Both the position numbers and the translations under genes were made by a program. Shown here one piece after another: positions 38,826 to 51,316 of a DNA stretch of 64,000 bases. Position 1 is the stretch's first letter; each line of letters begins with the position of its first letter. Under the pieces are notes generated by a model that saw only the letters and a list, made by a program, of their open reading frames with translations, was not told where the DNA came from and searched no databases. This DNA comes from Balaenoptera acutorostrata (taxonomy: Eukaryota; Chordata; Mammalia; Artiodactyla; Balaenopteridae), in NCBI RefSeq assembly GCF_949987535.1, contig NC_080077.1, positions 40,938,561 through 41,002,560 of the forward strand, read 5' to 3'.

Positions 38826-39030
38826 CTTTAGCACTATTGACATTTTAGACCAGTTAGTTCTTTGTTCCTGGGGGTTGTCCTGTGCACCATAAGAGGCTTA
38901 GCAGCATCCCTGGCCTCTACCTAGTAGGCACCAGTGGCACTCTCTTTCCAACTGTGAAAATCAAAAATATCTGCAGACATTGCCACATGTCTCTCCAGGG
39001 GCAAAATTGCCCCTGATTGAGAACCACTGT
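38826..39030 (-). repeat. MER5A-like hAT transposon remnant
   Basis: The order 'tagcactattgacattttag', 'ggttgtcctgtgcaccataa', 'agcagcatccctggcctcta' and 'tgcccctgattgagaaccac' is that of MER5A in reverse. It is about 205 bp, near full length, and non-autonomous. Confidence 0.85.
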
Positions 39031-39332
39031 CTCAGAGATCCAAAATCTCCTGAAGACTTGAAGCCCCAGGATATATAAAATATTTCCTCTCCCTGGTGAC
39101 TGGGGAATTCCTCAATTCAATGCTATGCATGGAAAAATGACGTTAGTCCCAGTGCATAAATGAAGCATGGAAACAGAACAACACATATTGTAACACTAGT
39201 GAAAGTGGCTAAGGAAGCAAGAAACAGGTTGAAATTTTGCAATTAGGGAGAAAAAAGTAAGAACTGAACCCAAAGGGATGAGAGGAATGATGTTAGGCAA
39301 GAAGGAGTTATCAGGCTCAAGAAGCAAAGCCT

Positions 39333-39681
39333 GGACTTCTCTGGTGGCACAGTGGTTAAGAATCTGCCTGCCAATGCAGGTAATGTGGGTTCGAGCCCTG
39401 GTCCAGGAAGGTCCCACATGCCATGGAGCAACTAAGCCCATGTGCCACAACTACTGAGCCTGTGCTCTAGAACCCGCAAGACACAACTACTGAAGCCCGC
39501 ACGCCTAGACCCCATGCTCCACAACAAGAGAAGCCACCACAATGAGAAGCCCGTGCACTACAACAAAGAGTAGCCCCCATTCACCACAACTAGAGAAAGC
39601 CTGTGTGCAGCAACAAACATCCAGTGCAGCCAAAAATAAATAAATAAATTTAAAAACAAATGTATAAAAAAAAAAAAAAAA
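39333..39681 (+). mobile_element. CHR-type SINE, long form (outer layer of nest)
   Basis: It starts 'ggacttctctggtggcacag', has the B box 'gggttcgagccc' and ends in an A-rich tail. Its target duplication aagaagcaaagcct lies at 39319-39332, and the matching copy is at 46253-46266. The two were pushed 6.9 kb apart by an L1 that landed in the right-hand duplication. Confidence 0.92.
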
Positions 39682-40589
39682 AAGAAGAAGCAGATTGGTT
39701 CAAGATGGCAGAGTAGAAGGACATGTCCTCACTCCCTCTTGTGAGAGCACCGGAATCACAACTAACTGATGAACAATTATCAACCGGAAAACACTGGAAC
39801 TCACCAAAAAGGATACCCCACATTCAAAGACAAAGGAGAAGCTGTAATGAGATGGTAGGAGGGGTGCAATCACAATAAAATCAAATCCCATAACTGCTGG
39901 GTGGGTGACTCACAAACTGGAGAACACTTATACCACAGAAGTCCACCCACTGGAGTGAAGGTTCTGAGCCCCACGTCAGCCTTCCCAACCAGGGGGTCTG
40001 GCAACATGAGGAAGAATTCCTAGAGAATCAGACTTTGGAGGCTGGCGGGATTTGATTGCAGGACTTCAACAGGGCTGGAGGAAACAGAGACACCATTCTT
40101 GGAGGGCACACACAAAGTAGTGTGCACATCGGGACACAGGGGAAAGAGCAGTGACACCATAGGAGACTGAACCAGACCTACCGGCAAGTGTTGGAGGGTC
40201 GCCTGAAGAGGCAGGGAGTGGCTGTGGCTCACTGTGGGGACAAGGACACTGGTAGCAGAAGTTCTGGAAAGTACTCCTTGGTGTGACCGCTCCCAGCGTC
40301 TGCCATTAGCCCCACCAAGGAGCCTGCAGACTCCAGGGCAGGGTCTCCTCAGTCTAAACAACCAAGAGGGAGGGAAACCAGCCCCACCCATCAACAGACA
40401 AGTGGATTAAAATTTTACTGAGCTCTGCCCACCAGAGCAACACCCACCCCCAGTCGCTCCATCAGGAAGCTTGCACAAGTGTCTTAGATAGCCTCATCCA
40501 CAGAGGGCAGACAGCAGAAGGAAGAAGAACTACAATTCTGCAGCCTGTGAAATGAAAACCACATTCACAGAAAAACCCCAGACAAAACG

Positions 40590-42103
40590 AAAAGGCAGAG
40601 GACTTTGTACCAGATAAAGGAACAAGATAAAACCCCAGAAAAGCAACTAAATGAAGTGGAGATAGGCAACCTTCCAGAAAAAGAATTCAGAATAATGATA
40701 GTGAAGATGTTCCAGGACCTCGGAAAAAGAAAGGAGGCAAAGGACATGGAAGCAACCTAAATGTCCATCGACAGATGAATGGATAAAGAAGATGTGGCAC
40801 ATATATACAATGGAATATTACTCAGCCATAAAAAGAAATGAAATGGAGGTATTCATAATGAGGTGGATGGAGTTAGAGTCTGTCATACAGAGTGAAGTAA
40901 GTCAGAAAGAGAAAAACAAATACAGTATGCTAACACATATATACGGAATCTAAGGGAAAAAAAAAAAAAAGGCCATGAAGAACCTAGTGGCAAGACGGGA
41001 ATAAAGACACAGACCTACTAGAGAATGGACTTGGGTATATGGGGAGGGGGTGGGGTGAGATGTGACAGGGTAAGAGAGTGTCATGGACATATATACACTA
41101 CCAAATGTAAAATAGATAACTAGTGGGAAGCAGCCGCACAGCACAGGGAGATCAGCTCGGTGCTTTGTGACCACCTAGAGGGGTGGGATGGGGAGGGTGG
41201 GAGGGAGGGAGATGCAAGAGGGAAGAGAAATGGGAACATATTGTATATGTATAACTGATTCACTTTGTTATAAAGCAGAAGCTAACACACTATTGTAAGG
41301 CAATTATACTTCAATAAAGATGTTTAAAAAAAAAAAAAAGAAAGGAGGCAAAGATCGAGAAGATGCAAGAAATGTTTAACAAAGACCTAGAAGAATTAAA
41401 GAACAAACAAACAGAGATGAGCAATACAGTAACTGAAATGAAAAATACACTAGAAGGAATCAATAGCAGAATAAATGAGGCAGAAAAACGGGTAAGTGAC
41501 CTGGAAGACACAATGGTGGAATTCACTGCTGCAGAACAGAATAAAGAAAAGGGAATGAAAAGAAAAGAAGACAGCCTAAGAGACTTCTGGGACAACATTA
41601 AACACAACAACATTTGCATTATAGGGGTCCCAGAAGGAGAAGAGAGAGAGAAAGCACCCGAGAAAATATTTGAAGAGATTATAGTTGAAAACTTCCCTAA
41701 CATGGAAAAGGAAATAGCCACACAAGTCCAGGAAGCACAGCGAGTCCCATACAGGATAAACCCAAGGAGAAACACACCTATACACATAGTAATCAAATTG
41801 ACAAAAATTAAAGACAAAGAAAAATAAATGAAAGCAACAAGGGAAAAACGACAAATAACATACAAGGGAACTCCCATAAGGTTAACAGCTAATTTCTGAG
41901 CAGAAACGCTACAAGCCGGAAGGGAGTGGCACAATATATTTAAAGTGATGAAAGGGAAGAAACTACAACCAAGATTACTCTACCCAGCAAGGATCTCGTT
42001 GAGATTCAACGGGGAAATCAGAAGGTTTACAGACAAGCAAAGGCTAAGCGAATTCAGCACCACCAAACCAGCTCTACAACAACTGCTAAAGGAACTTCTC
42101 TAA
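40590..42103 (+). pseudogene. L1 ORF1, split by a nested L1 and lacking its start
   Basis: The ATG expected from the sister copy at 34438 is ACG here. The first part ends in the nested insert. The coiled coil and part of the RRM continue at 41363-41827 (155 codons, 'MQEMFNKDLEELKNKQTEM'), and after a stop the C-terminal domain runs to TAA at 42101-42103. Confidence 0.85.
40743..41334 (+). mobile_element. 5'-truncated L1 inserted in the larger L1 (inner layer)
   Basis: This is the 3' end of an L1 of a different 3' UTR type ('caattatacttcaataaaga' before the A tail). It is bounded by a perfect 19-bp target duplication (aaaaagaaaggaggcaaag at 40724-40742 and 41335-41353). The surrounding L1 resumes without loss after the right copy. 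It is the youngest insertion in this nest. Confidence 0.95.
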
Positions 42104-42160
42104 GTGGGAAACACAAGAGAAGAAAAAGACCTACAAAAACAAACCCATAACAATTAAAAA

Positions 42161-45100
42161 ATGGTCATAGGAACATACATATCAATAATTACCTTAAACA
42201 TGAATGGATTAAATGGCCCAACCAAAAGACACAGGCTCGCTGAATGGATACAAAAACAAGACCCATATATATGCTGTCTACAAGACAGCCACTTCAGACC
42301 TAGGGACACCTACAGACTGAAAGTGAGGGGATGGAAAAAGATATTCCATGCAAATGGAAATCAAAAGAAAACTGAAGTAGCAATACTCATATCAAATAAA
42401 ATAGACTTTAAAATAAAGAATGTTACAAGAGACTAGGAAGGACACCACATAATGATCAAGGGATCAATCCAAGAAGAAGATATAACAATTGTAAATATAT
42501 ATACACCCAAAATAGAAGCACCTCAATACATAAGGCAAATGCTAACAGCTATAAAAGAGATAATTGACAGTAACACAATAATAGTGGGGGACTTTAACAC
42601 CTCACTTACACCAATGGACAGATCATCCAAAATGAAAATAAATAAGGAAACAGAAGCTTTAAATGACACAATAGACCAGATAGATTAACTTGATATTTAT
42701 AGGACTTTCCCTCCAAAACCGGCAGATTACACTTTCTTCTGAAGTGCACACTGAACATTCTCCAGGGGAGATCACATCCTGGGTCACAAATCAAGCCTTG
42801 ATAAATTTAAGAAAACTGAAATCTTATTAAGCATCCTTTCCAACCACAATGCTATGAGATCAGAAATCAATTACCAGGGAAAAAATGTGAAAAACACAAA
42901 CACATTGAGGCTAAACAACACGTTACTAAATAACCAAGAGATCACTGAAGAAGTCAAAGAGGAAATCAAAAAATACCTAAAGACAAATGACAACAAAACC
43001 ATGACAATCCAAAACCTATGGGATGCAGCAAGAGCAGTTCTAAGAGGGAAGTTTATAGCAATACAATCCTACCTCAAGAAACAAGAAAAATCTCAAATAA
43101 ACAATCTAACCTTACACCTAAAGGAACTAGAGAAAGAAAAACAAACAAAACCCAAAGTTAATAGAAGGAAAGAAAACATAAAGACCAGAGCAGAAATAAC
43201 TGAAATAGAAAGAAAGAAAACAATAGCAAAGATCAATAAAACTAAAAGCTTATTCTTTGAGAAGATAAACAAAATTGATAAAACTTGAGCCAGATTCATC
43301 AAGAAAAAGAGGGAGAGGACTCATATTAATAAAATTAGAAATGAAAATGCAGAAGTTACAACAGACACCAGAGAAATACAAAGTATCATCAGAGACTACT
43401 ACAAGCAACTCTATGCCAATAAAATGGACGACCTGGAAGAAATGGACAAATTCTTAGAAAGGTAAAACCTTCCAAGACTGAGCCAGGAAGAAATAGAAAA
43501 TATGAACAGACCAATCACAAGTAATGAAATTGAAACTGTAATTAAATATCTCCCAACAAACAAAAGTCCAGGACCAGAGGGCTTCACAGGCGAATTCTAT
43601 CAAACATTTAGAGAAGCGCTAACACCCATCCTTCTCAAACTCTTCCAAAATATAACAGAGGGAGGAACACTTCCAAACTCATTCTATGAGGCCACCATCA
43701 CCCTGATACCAAAACCAGACAGAGATACTACAAGAAAAGAAAATTATGGACCAATATCACTGATGAATATAGATGCAAAGTTCCTCAGCAAAATACTAGC
43801 AAACAGAATCCAGCAACGCATTAAAAGCATCATACACCATGACCAAGTGGGATTTACCCCAGGGATGCAAGAATTCTTCAGTATATGCAAATCAATCAAT
43901 GTGATACACTATATTAACAAACTGAAGAATAAAAACCATATGATCATCTCAATAGATGCAGAAAAAGCTTTTGACAATATTCAACACCAATGTTTGAATA
44001 AAACTCTCCACAAAGTGGGAATAAAGGGAACCTACCTCAACATAATAAAGGCCATATACAACAAACCCACAGCAAACATCATTCTCAATGTTGAAAAACT
44101 GAAAGCATTTCCTCTAAGAGCAGGAACAAGACAAGGATGTTCACCACTATTATTCAACATAGTTTTGGAAGTCCTAGCCATGGCAGTCAAAGAAGAAAAA
44201 GAAATAAAAGGAACACAAATTGGAAAAGAAGAAGTAAAACTGTCACTGTCTGCTGAAAACCTGATACTATACATACAGAATCCTAAAGATGCCACCAGAA
44301 AACTACTAGAGCTAAGCAATGAATTTGGTAAAGTTGCAGGATACAAAATTAACGCACAGAAATCTCTTGCATTCCTATACACTAACAATGAAAGATCAGA
44401 AAGAGAAATTAAGGAAACAATCCTATTTACCATTGCAACAAAAAAGAATAAAGTACCTCGGAATAAACCCACCTAAGGAGGTAAAAGACCTGTACTCAGA
44501 AAACTATAAGACACTGATGAAAGAAATCAAAGATGACACAACAGATGGAGAGATATACCATGTTCTTGGATTGGAAGACTCAATATTGTGAAAATGACTG
44601 TACTATCCAAAGTAATCTACAGATTCAATGCAATCCCTATCAAATTACCAATGGCATTTTTTACAGAACTAGAAGAAAAGATCTTAAAATTTGTATGGAG
44701 ACACAAAAGACCCCGAATAGCCAAAGCAGTCTTGAGGGAAAAAAACAGAGCTGGAGGAATCAGGCTCGCTGACTTCAGAGTATACTACAAAGCTACAGTA
44801 ATCAAGACAATATGGTACTGGCACAAAAACAGAAATATAGATCAATGGAACAGGATAGAAAGCCCAGAGATAAACCCACGCACCTATGGTCAACTAATCT
44901 ATGACAAAGGAGGCAAGGATATACAGTGGAGAAAAGACAGTCTCTTCAATAATGGTGCTGGGAAAACTGGACAGCTACATGTAAAAGAATGAAACTAGAA
45001 CACTTCCTAACACCATACACAAAAATAAACTCAAAATGTGTTAAAGACCTAAATGTAAGACCAGACACTATAAAACTCTTAGAGGAAAACATAGGAAGAA

Positions 45101-46000
45101 TGCTCTTAGACATAAATCACAGCAAGATCTTTTATGATCCACCTCCTAGACTAATGCAAATAAAAACAAAAATAAACAAATGGGACCTAATGAAACTTAA
45201 AAGCTTTTGCACAGCAAAGGAAAGTACAAACAAGACGAAAAGACAACCATCAGAATGGGAGAAAATATTTGCAAACAAATCAGCGGACAAAGGATTAATC
45301 TCCAAAATACATAAACAGCTCATGCAGCTCAATATTAAAAAATCAAACTACCCAATTTTAAAAATGGGCAGAATTTTGTAAAACTAGCAACAATAAAAAT
45401 ATTTCATGTACTTGTAAAACAAAAAAAGGGCAGAAGATCTAAATAGACATTTCTCCAAAGAAGACCTACAGATGGCTAAAAAACACATGAAAAAAATGCT
45501 CAATATCACTAATTATTAGATAAATGCAATCAAAACTACAATGAGGTATCACGTCACACTGGTTAGAATGGGCATCATCAGAAAATCTAGAAACAGCAAA
45601 TGCTGGAGAGGGTGTGGAGAAAAGGGAACGCTGTTGCACTGTTGGTGGGAATGTAAATTGATACAGCCACTATGGAGAATAGCATGGAGGTTCCTTAAAA
45701 AACTAAAAATAGAATTACCATGTGACCCAGCAATCCTACTACTGGGCATATACCCAGAGAAAACCATAATTCAAAAAGACACATGCACCCCGATGTTCAT
45801 TGCAGCACTATTTACAATAGCTAGGTCATGGAAGCAACCTAAATGCCCATCGACAGACGAATGGATAAAGATGTGGTACATATATACAATGGAATATTAC
45901 TCAGCCATAAAAAAGGAATGAAATTGGGCCATTTGTAGGGATGTGGATGGACCTAGACACTGTCATACAGAGTGAAGTAATTTAGAAAGAGAAAACCAAA
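42161..46000 (+). pseudogene. L1 ORF2, broken, with altered catalytic residues
   Basis: The start ATG and endonuclease N-terminus ('NMNGLNGPTKRHRLAEWIQK') are present. The active-site Glu codon is GAC (Asp) at 42284-42286. The longest piece, 43502-44476 (324 codons), holds the reverse transcriptase palm, with '[16 protein letters not shown]' and 'GTRQGC'. The FADD motif has become SAEN at 44249-44260, which removes the metal-binding aspartates. Several stops split the frame. Confidence 0.88.
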
Positions 46001-46266
46001 TATCGTATATTAACTTATATATGTGGAATCTAGAAAAATGGTACAGATGAACCAGTTTGCAAGGCAGAAATAGAGACACAGATGTAGAGAACAAATGTAT
46101 GGACACCAACAGGGGAACGTGGCAGGGGGGTGGTGGTGGGATGAATTGGGAGATTGGGATTGATATATATACACATATGTATAAAATAGATAACTAATAA
46201 GAACCTTCTGTATAAAAAATAAATAAATTAAAGTAAATTTTAAAAAAAGAAGAAGAAGCAAAGCCT

Positions 46267-46951
46267 TCCACAAAGGGAGAACTCTTAAGAGACCTGTGCA
46301 TGCATGGGAAAGGACTAAGTTCTCTGAGCCAATTCAAATTCTTGTCTTGCAAGCTTCCTCTTCCAGTATTTTCTGTCTCACTTGCCAGTACTGTTCTCCA
46401 TTATGCTAGAATCCTTGGAGTCATTCTTTGCAGTCACTGTCTTCAGGAGGGAAGTGATTTAAATATGTTTCCATAGCTATTAGAGACATTTTTGACCCAC
46501 AGGACCTAGCTTACATTGAGGGTTGTAGTGAACTCTGCACATTCCAGCAGGCTGGCTACAGCTTCCTTACTTGCAAGCATACTGGCCACATATAATGCAA
46601 AAGAAGTTTAATCAAGAGGAAAAAACACATATTATGCAAGAGGACAAAACCAAACCGATAATATATAACTTCCAGAGCAAATGTATTCAAAGCCCTACAT
46701 GTTCTTTTATGTCATATAGGGACTCATACTGCCAAGAGCTCTGTTTATATCAAAGGTAATATTCATGGATCCTGGGTCTTGACACCAACAGGTCAGTGGT
46801 TGGTGCTCCTGGTAGGCTCAGGTCCAGCCTTGGGTGGACAGCTCAGTCTAAGCTATCCATTCAGTTCTCCTGAAGCCCTTTGAAGAAAGGATAGTGTAAG
46901 GATCCATCCCATCCAGTGATAAACACTTTTGTTAAAAAGATATGGATTCTT
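46267..46951. other. Unannotated stretch
   Basis: This is unique-looking DNA between the L1 nest and the next SINE, with nothing recognisable. Confidence 0.4.
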
Positions 46952-47114
46952 GGGAATTCCCTGGCGGTCCAGTGGTTAGGACTCTGTGCTTTCACTGCCA
47001 AACTGTGCCAGGGCACGGGTTCAATCCCTGGTCAGGGAACTAAGATCCCACAAGCCTTGCGGCCAAAAAAAAACCCCCAAAACAAAACAAAAAACAGTAA
47101 CAACAACAAAAAAC
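46952..47114 (+). mobile_element. CHR-type SINE, short form
   Basis: It starts 'gggaattccctggcggtcc', has B-box-like 'gggttcaatccc' and a long A-rich tail with C and CAA interruptions. A short insertion near 47000 separates it from the other short copies. Its ends are approximate. Confidence 0.8.
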
Positions 47115-47967
47115 GATTTCTTATACCAAATCACTAAAAACCATTAGTGTGGCACATTCAAGGGCATCTGACTTGAACATAGTTGCATTGTTTACTGGAG
47201 CAGGTCAGAGTAAGCAGGATTCAATGTTTATTAATTGATTATATGAAGAAATGAATGAGTACATGCATGGCTACACTCAGAACTTAGAATATTCTAGTAT
47301 TAACACTTCTACTTTTTTGAGTACTTGCTTCTGCTCTGGGAAGTAAAGCAATTTTAATCAGAGGATGGTGTTGGTGCTTGCCTAGATTCCTTATGTTAGC
47401 TGAAGCACCCATCCTACAAGGGATCCGGGTGTTAACTACTAACAAATCAAAGCTTCCCCTTTCTCTGATAGAGAAATTCTCTTACAGAGAATTGCCCTAG
47501 GTCAAGAGGCAGCCAGGAGCCACCTGACCTGCCTTGGAGGCTATACCTTCCCAAACTTGGCCAGTGACTGACTGACATAGGAGTCCAAAAGTCAGCCCCT
47601 TCACCTCAAGGTGAAACCTGTGGTGTAATTCCTATTCCAGAGCTTCTCCATGGGATCAAAGCTATTGTTTAGCTGAGAATACATCCCTGCTCAGCTTTAT
47701 TTTTCCCTGCCTATTCCTCTTCCCTCACCGCCCCCCCCCCCCCACTCCTGAGAACACTCCTCCAACAAGGCATTTGAACAGGTATCTCCATCTCTGGCTC
47801 TTCTAGGGAACGTGATCTCATCGATTGCACACTCAGAGCTACCAAGACCACATGTCAACAGGAAATGGAGCAGGACCCTATGGTCCTTACCCTCCCCACC
47901 CCATGTCCTCAGCCTGCCTTTTTTCTGTGGAAAAACTTTAGCCAAAGAATAAGTTTAATCAGAGAAG
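47115..47967. other. Unannotated stretch
   Basis: Apart from a C13 run at 47731-47743, nothing can be named. Confidence 0.35.
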
Positions 47968-48525
47968 TGAGAAAATGCAGGAACAAAGGAAAACGGTCAA
48001 AGGAGACCAAATAATAATAGTTTAGTCATTAAGCATAGTCAAGAACATTTAGTTCCGCCTTAAGGGCTATAGATAATATTCTGAGCCATATCCTGTGAGC
48101 TGTCTTATAGATACTGAAACTCCCACCAGGTGGAAGAAGTTAACTACATGAGGACCAGGCTGTAGCCATGATATAAGATGCCACAATTCCGAGAACTGGC
48201 CTCAAAGAAATGGAAACAAACTGACCCTGGAACTGAAGATTAACTGTACCTAACACAGTCAAGATGACGCTGGTCAGACCACTGATGATGACCGTCAGAG
48301 CTGACTATACTGTTTCTACATGTAGCCCCCTCCCTCTGTGTATAAAAGCTCTTGTCCCCTTATTGTCAGGGTTGGGGGGGAGTCGGCCTTTGGACAGTTG
48401 TCCACCCTTCCCCCCTCCACTCCCCAGTTGCCAGCATCCAAAATAAAGCAAACTTTCCTTTCCACCAACTTGGCCTCTTTATTGGCTTTTGGGCAGTGAG
48501 CAGTCGGACCCCACTTTTGGTTACA
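47968..48525 (+). mobile_element. Probable solo retroviral LTR (class I ERV type)
   Basis: The tract has a TATA box (tataaaag, 48341-48348), a poly(A) signal (aataaa, 48442-48447) about 100 bases later, and a 'ctctttattggcttttgggc' end that fits U3-R-U5 order. It ends near 'ggttaca' at 48525. The left end (tga at 47968) is a guess, and no target duplication was seen. No viral genes lie beside it. Confidence 0.5.
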
Positions 48526-48598
48526 AACACTGGTGTCTTTCCCAAGCTTTTCAGAAAAAAAAAGGAATGGTACAGCATCCCAATCGCAGATAATTCTT

Positions 48599-48712
48599 TT
48601 TTTTTTTTTTTGGCCGCACAGATGCAGGATCCTAGCTCCTGGACCAGGGATTGAACCCACGCCCCTGCAGTGGAAATGCGAAGTCTCAACCACTGGACCA
48701 TCAGCGAAGTCC
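48599..48712 (-). mobile_element. CHR-type SINE, short form
   Basis: On the minus strand it starts 'gggacttcgctgatggtcc' at 48712 and ends in an A tail at 48616-48599. A 14-bp repeat (cgcagataattctt at 48585-48598, one mismatch at 48713-48726) flanks it. Confidence 0.9.
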
Positions 48713-48879
48713 CGCAGATAACTCTTCTCCAGTTGTTCTGAAGTCACCGCCCTCATCTTACTTTAAGCTTTTATTTAAATTCCGTATTACCAGTAAATCC
48801 TTGGGTGAAAGCAATGTAATGGTAAGACCTCAGGACTGGTATTTGTAGAATGGTAGACTATACAGCGGGAAAGGACCTT

Positions 48880-49010
48880 AGAAGTCATCTAGCTTAACTT
48901 TTTATTTTACAAATGTGTTGATTGTGGTCCAAAGACATGATTTTCTCAGGGTGATACAGTTATTGAGTGGCAAAGCTGGGATAGAACCAGGTTTCCATTC
49001 TACCATTTTA
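48880..49010 (-). repeat. MIR fragment
   Basis: 'gggtgatacagttattgagt' and 'ggcaaagctgggatagaacc' match the minus-strand tRNA-proximal part of MIR. Confidence 0.55.
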
Positions 49011-49924
49011 GTGTTTTCGCCAAACCTCTCTGTTTCTTGTTAGGAACTGTGCTTACATGAGGGAATCTTAAAAATTGGGTGCTATGTAGGCAAGCTGGAA
49101 GAAATACCTTTTAAGCACTCAACATCATAAAATATTATTAAAATAAATTTAAGAACAATGTGACTGTAGGATGCTTGCTACATAGATCTTTATTTTTTAA
49201 TCTTCTATAAAAAATTAACTGAATTTTCTTGCTAGGGATAAATGCATTAGTAAGACAAGATCCCATTTTCAGGAAGTTTTGGGGCTACTCTAGTGCTACA
49301 AGCAAGCTGTGGAGCCAGAGAGAGGTGGTAATTAATCTTACCTGGCAGAACCAGGGTAAGGTCCCCAGAGGGGGTAACATTTGAGATGGTCCTTGAAGAG
49401 TGAGTAGAATTTTGATAGGTAGAGAAGAGAGAAGGACATTATAGTTAAAGACAATAGAATGAGCAATTGCACAGATATTGGAAAGTCTGGGGCATGGAAA
49501 GCCTTCCCATGTGGCTGAAGTAGGTACATCTCAAGAAGAGAGGCTAGGAGCTTGACAGTTTGGATGAGATTGCTACGAAGGGTCTGGGAGGCTGTACATA
49601 ATGTTTTGTCTCCTGATTATAATGCCTTTCCATGCCTTCCCCCAATTTTCACCTCCCCATAAATTGTTTGATTCTCTTTAGTTCTCATAGGGTATGGCAC
49701 CATGCTGAATGTTTTGTAATGTACACTTAAATCAAATTAGAGAAGGGGAAAAAGAGAAGAAACCTGCAGCTGTCATCTTCATCTCCTTTCTCGGGTGTTA
49801 ATGAAGAGGAATAAGAAACAAAATCAGGAGATAAAACTGTAGCTTTGACACAAAGGTTAAACTGTCAATTCCTTAACTAATGAAGAAAAGAATCTGACAT
49901 ATTGAGCTTGTACTACTACTATTA
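49011..49924. other. Unannotated stretch
   Basis: AT-rich, and nothing is recognisable. Confidence 0.35.
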
Positions 49925-50095
49925 ACTATTACTGTTACTACTAAATACGTAAGCACTTTAGAATTGTCTAATTTAATTCTCACAAATTGCTCCATGAGAT
50001 ATATAACTGTAATTATCTCAAGTATAAAAATAAGAAACCTCAGGTATAGGAATTCAGTCAAATGGCCAAGGTCACAGAACTACCTTGACATGGAG
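49925..50095 (-). repeat. MIR fragment
   Basis: 'aatttaattctcacaaattg', 'aaaaataagaaacctcaggt' and 'atggccaaggtcacagaact' follow minus-strand MIR. Confidence 0.65.
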
Positions 50096-50194
50096 CACTC
50101 TGAACAGTTTCATCTGTGCAATAGGCTTCCCAGGAAGCAGCAGCTGACAGTCAGTTGCTAGAATCCTGAGGGTTCCCTTTCCTTTTTTCTTTCT

Positions 50195-50626
50195 TTTTTT
50201 TAATTGAAGTATAGTTGATTTATAATGTCGTGTTAGTTTCAGGCATTACAGCACAGTGATTCAGTTATACACACACACACACACAGTTTTTTCAGATTCT
50301 TTTCCCTTATAAGTTATTACAAAATATTGAATACAGTTCCCTGTGCTATACAGTAGGTCCTTCTTGGTTATCTACTTTATATAGAGTAGTGTGTATATGT
50401 TAATCCCAACCTCCTAATTTATTCCCCGCTCCTTCCCCTTTGGTAACCGTAAGTTTGTTTTCTATGTCTGTGCGTCTATTTCTGTTTTGTAAATAGGTTC
50501 ATTTGTATCTTTTATTTCTTTTTCTTTTCTTTTAGATTCCACATATCAGTAACAGCATATGTATTTGTTTTCCTCTGTCTGGTTTACTTCACTTAGTATG
50601 ATAATCTCTAGATCCATCCATGTTAT
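50195..50626 (-). mobile_element. 5'-truncated L1 3' end
   Basis: The plus strand reads the complement of an L1 3' UTR ('attgaagtatagttgattta', 'ggcattacagcacagtgatt') with an internal (AC)n at 50269-50285, then part of the ORF2 end ('tagtatgataatctctagat'). It stops at 50626, next to the LTR. Confidence 0.8.
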
Positions 50627-50631
50627 GGGGG

Positions 50632-51211
50632 TGTTACCAAACACAAATTCATGTGCCCAATGCACACTGATGCCAAACAAACCAAAACATCAGAGTTTGG
50701 AGCAGAGAAAGTTTTATCGCAGGATCAAGCAGGGAGAATGGGTGGCTTGTGCTCAAACGTCCCAAACTCCCTGATGGTTTGAGGGGACATGTTTTTATAG
50801 GCAAAATTTGGGGTGAGGGATACAGGGTGTGTGACTTTCTTCTGATTGGTTGGTGGTGAGGTAACAGGGCAGTGCTCCAGGTATCTTGTGCTCAGCCAGA
50901 AGTTACCATCCTCCACCTGGGTGGGGGCCTTAATTCCTGCAGAAGAACTCAAAGATACTGTTATGTATATTCCTTGAGGAGGAACCAGGACCCTGCCCGA
51001 AGGTTGCATTATTATTTCTTGACTGCTCCTCCTTTGTTTCTGCATTCCCTCCTTTCTGAGATTAGCAACTGTTTGAATCTGCCCTTTGGAACCCAGGGAA
51101 AATCAAGGAGGCTAAATGAAGCTGATTTCCTTAAAAAAAATTAAAAAAAAAAAAAAGGGACTCAGAAGGACGTTTGTGCCTGAGAGCCCCACAGGGTCCT
51201 GCTCAGTTTCA
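50632..51211 (-). mobile_element. ERV LTR, minus strand (left arm of inverted pair)
   Basis: On the minus strand this 580-bp unit begins TGAAACTGAGCAGGACC at 51211 and ends GGTAACA at 50632, so it has TG...CA ends. It has a CCAAT-like box, a TATA box (cctataaaaac, complement of 50791-50801) and an AATAAG-like signal. It matches the plus-strand LTR at 51317-51886 over its full length. It lacks gag, pol and env. Confidence 0.85.
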
Positions 51212-51316
51212 GGGCTTCCCTTTCTAAAAGAAAGAATTGAGAGAAAAGAAGAGGAAGAGAGGAAAGCAAGATAGAAAGAGAACAGATATAGGGAGGAGAG
51301 AAACATTAAAAAGGGA
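51212..51316. other. Purine-rich spacer between two head-to-head LTRs
   Basis: This 105-base spacer is almost all A and G after 51225 (agagaaaagaagaggaagag). It ends in taaaaaggga directly before the TG of the right LTR, like the polypurine tract that precedes a 3' LTR. It may be leftover viral sequence. Confidence 0.55.

Larger units (their letters stand above)
39692..46249 (+). mobile_element. Full-length L1 (about 5.95 kb without the nested insert), inactive
   Basis: It begins 'agattggttcaagatggcag' and carries the 5' UTR (to about 40590), ORF1, ORF2 from 42161, the 3' UTR and an A-rich tail. The target duplication aagaagaagc at 39682-39691 and 46250-46259 lies in the tail/duplication of the older SINE. 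A 5'-truncated L1 (40743-41334) interrupts ORF1. Stops, shifts and a changed catalytic motif make it dead. Confidence 0.93.

Noticed and set aside
43502..44476. A 324-codon frame as a possible host gene for a reverse transcriptase
   Set aside because: It lies in frame order within a full-length L1 with stops on both sides and has a destroyed FADD motif (SAEN).
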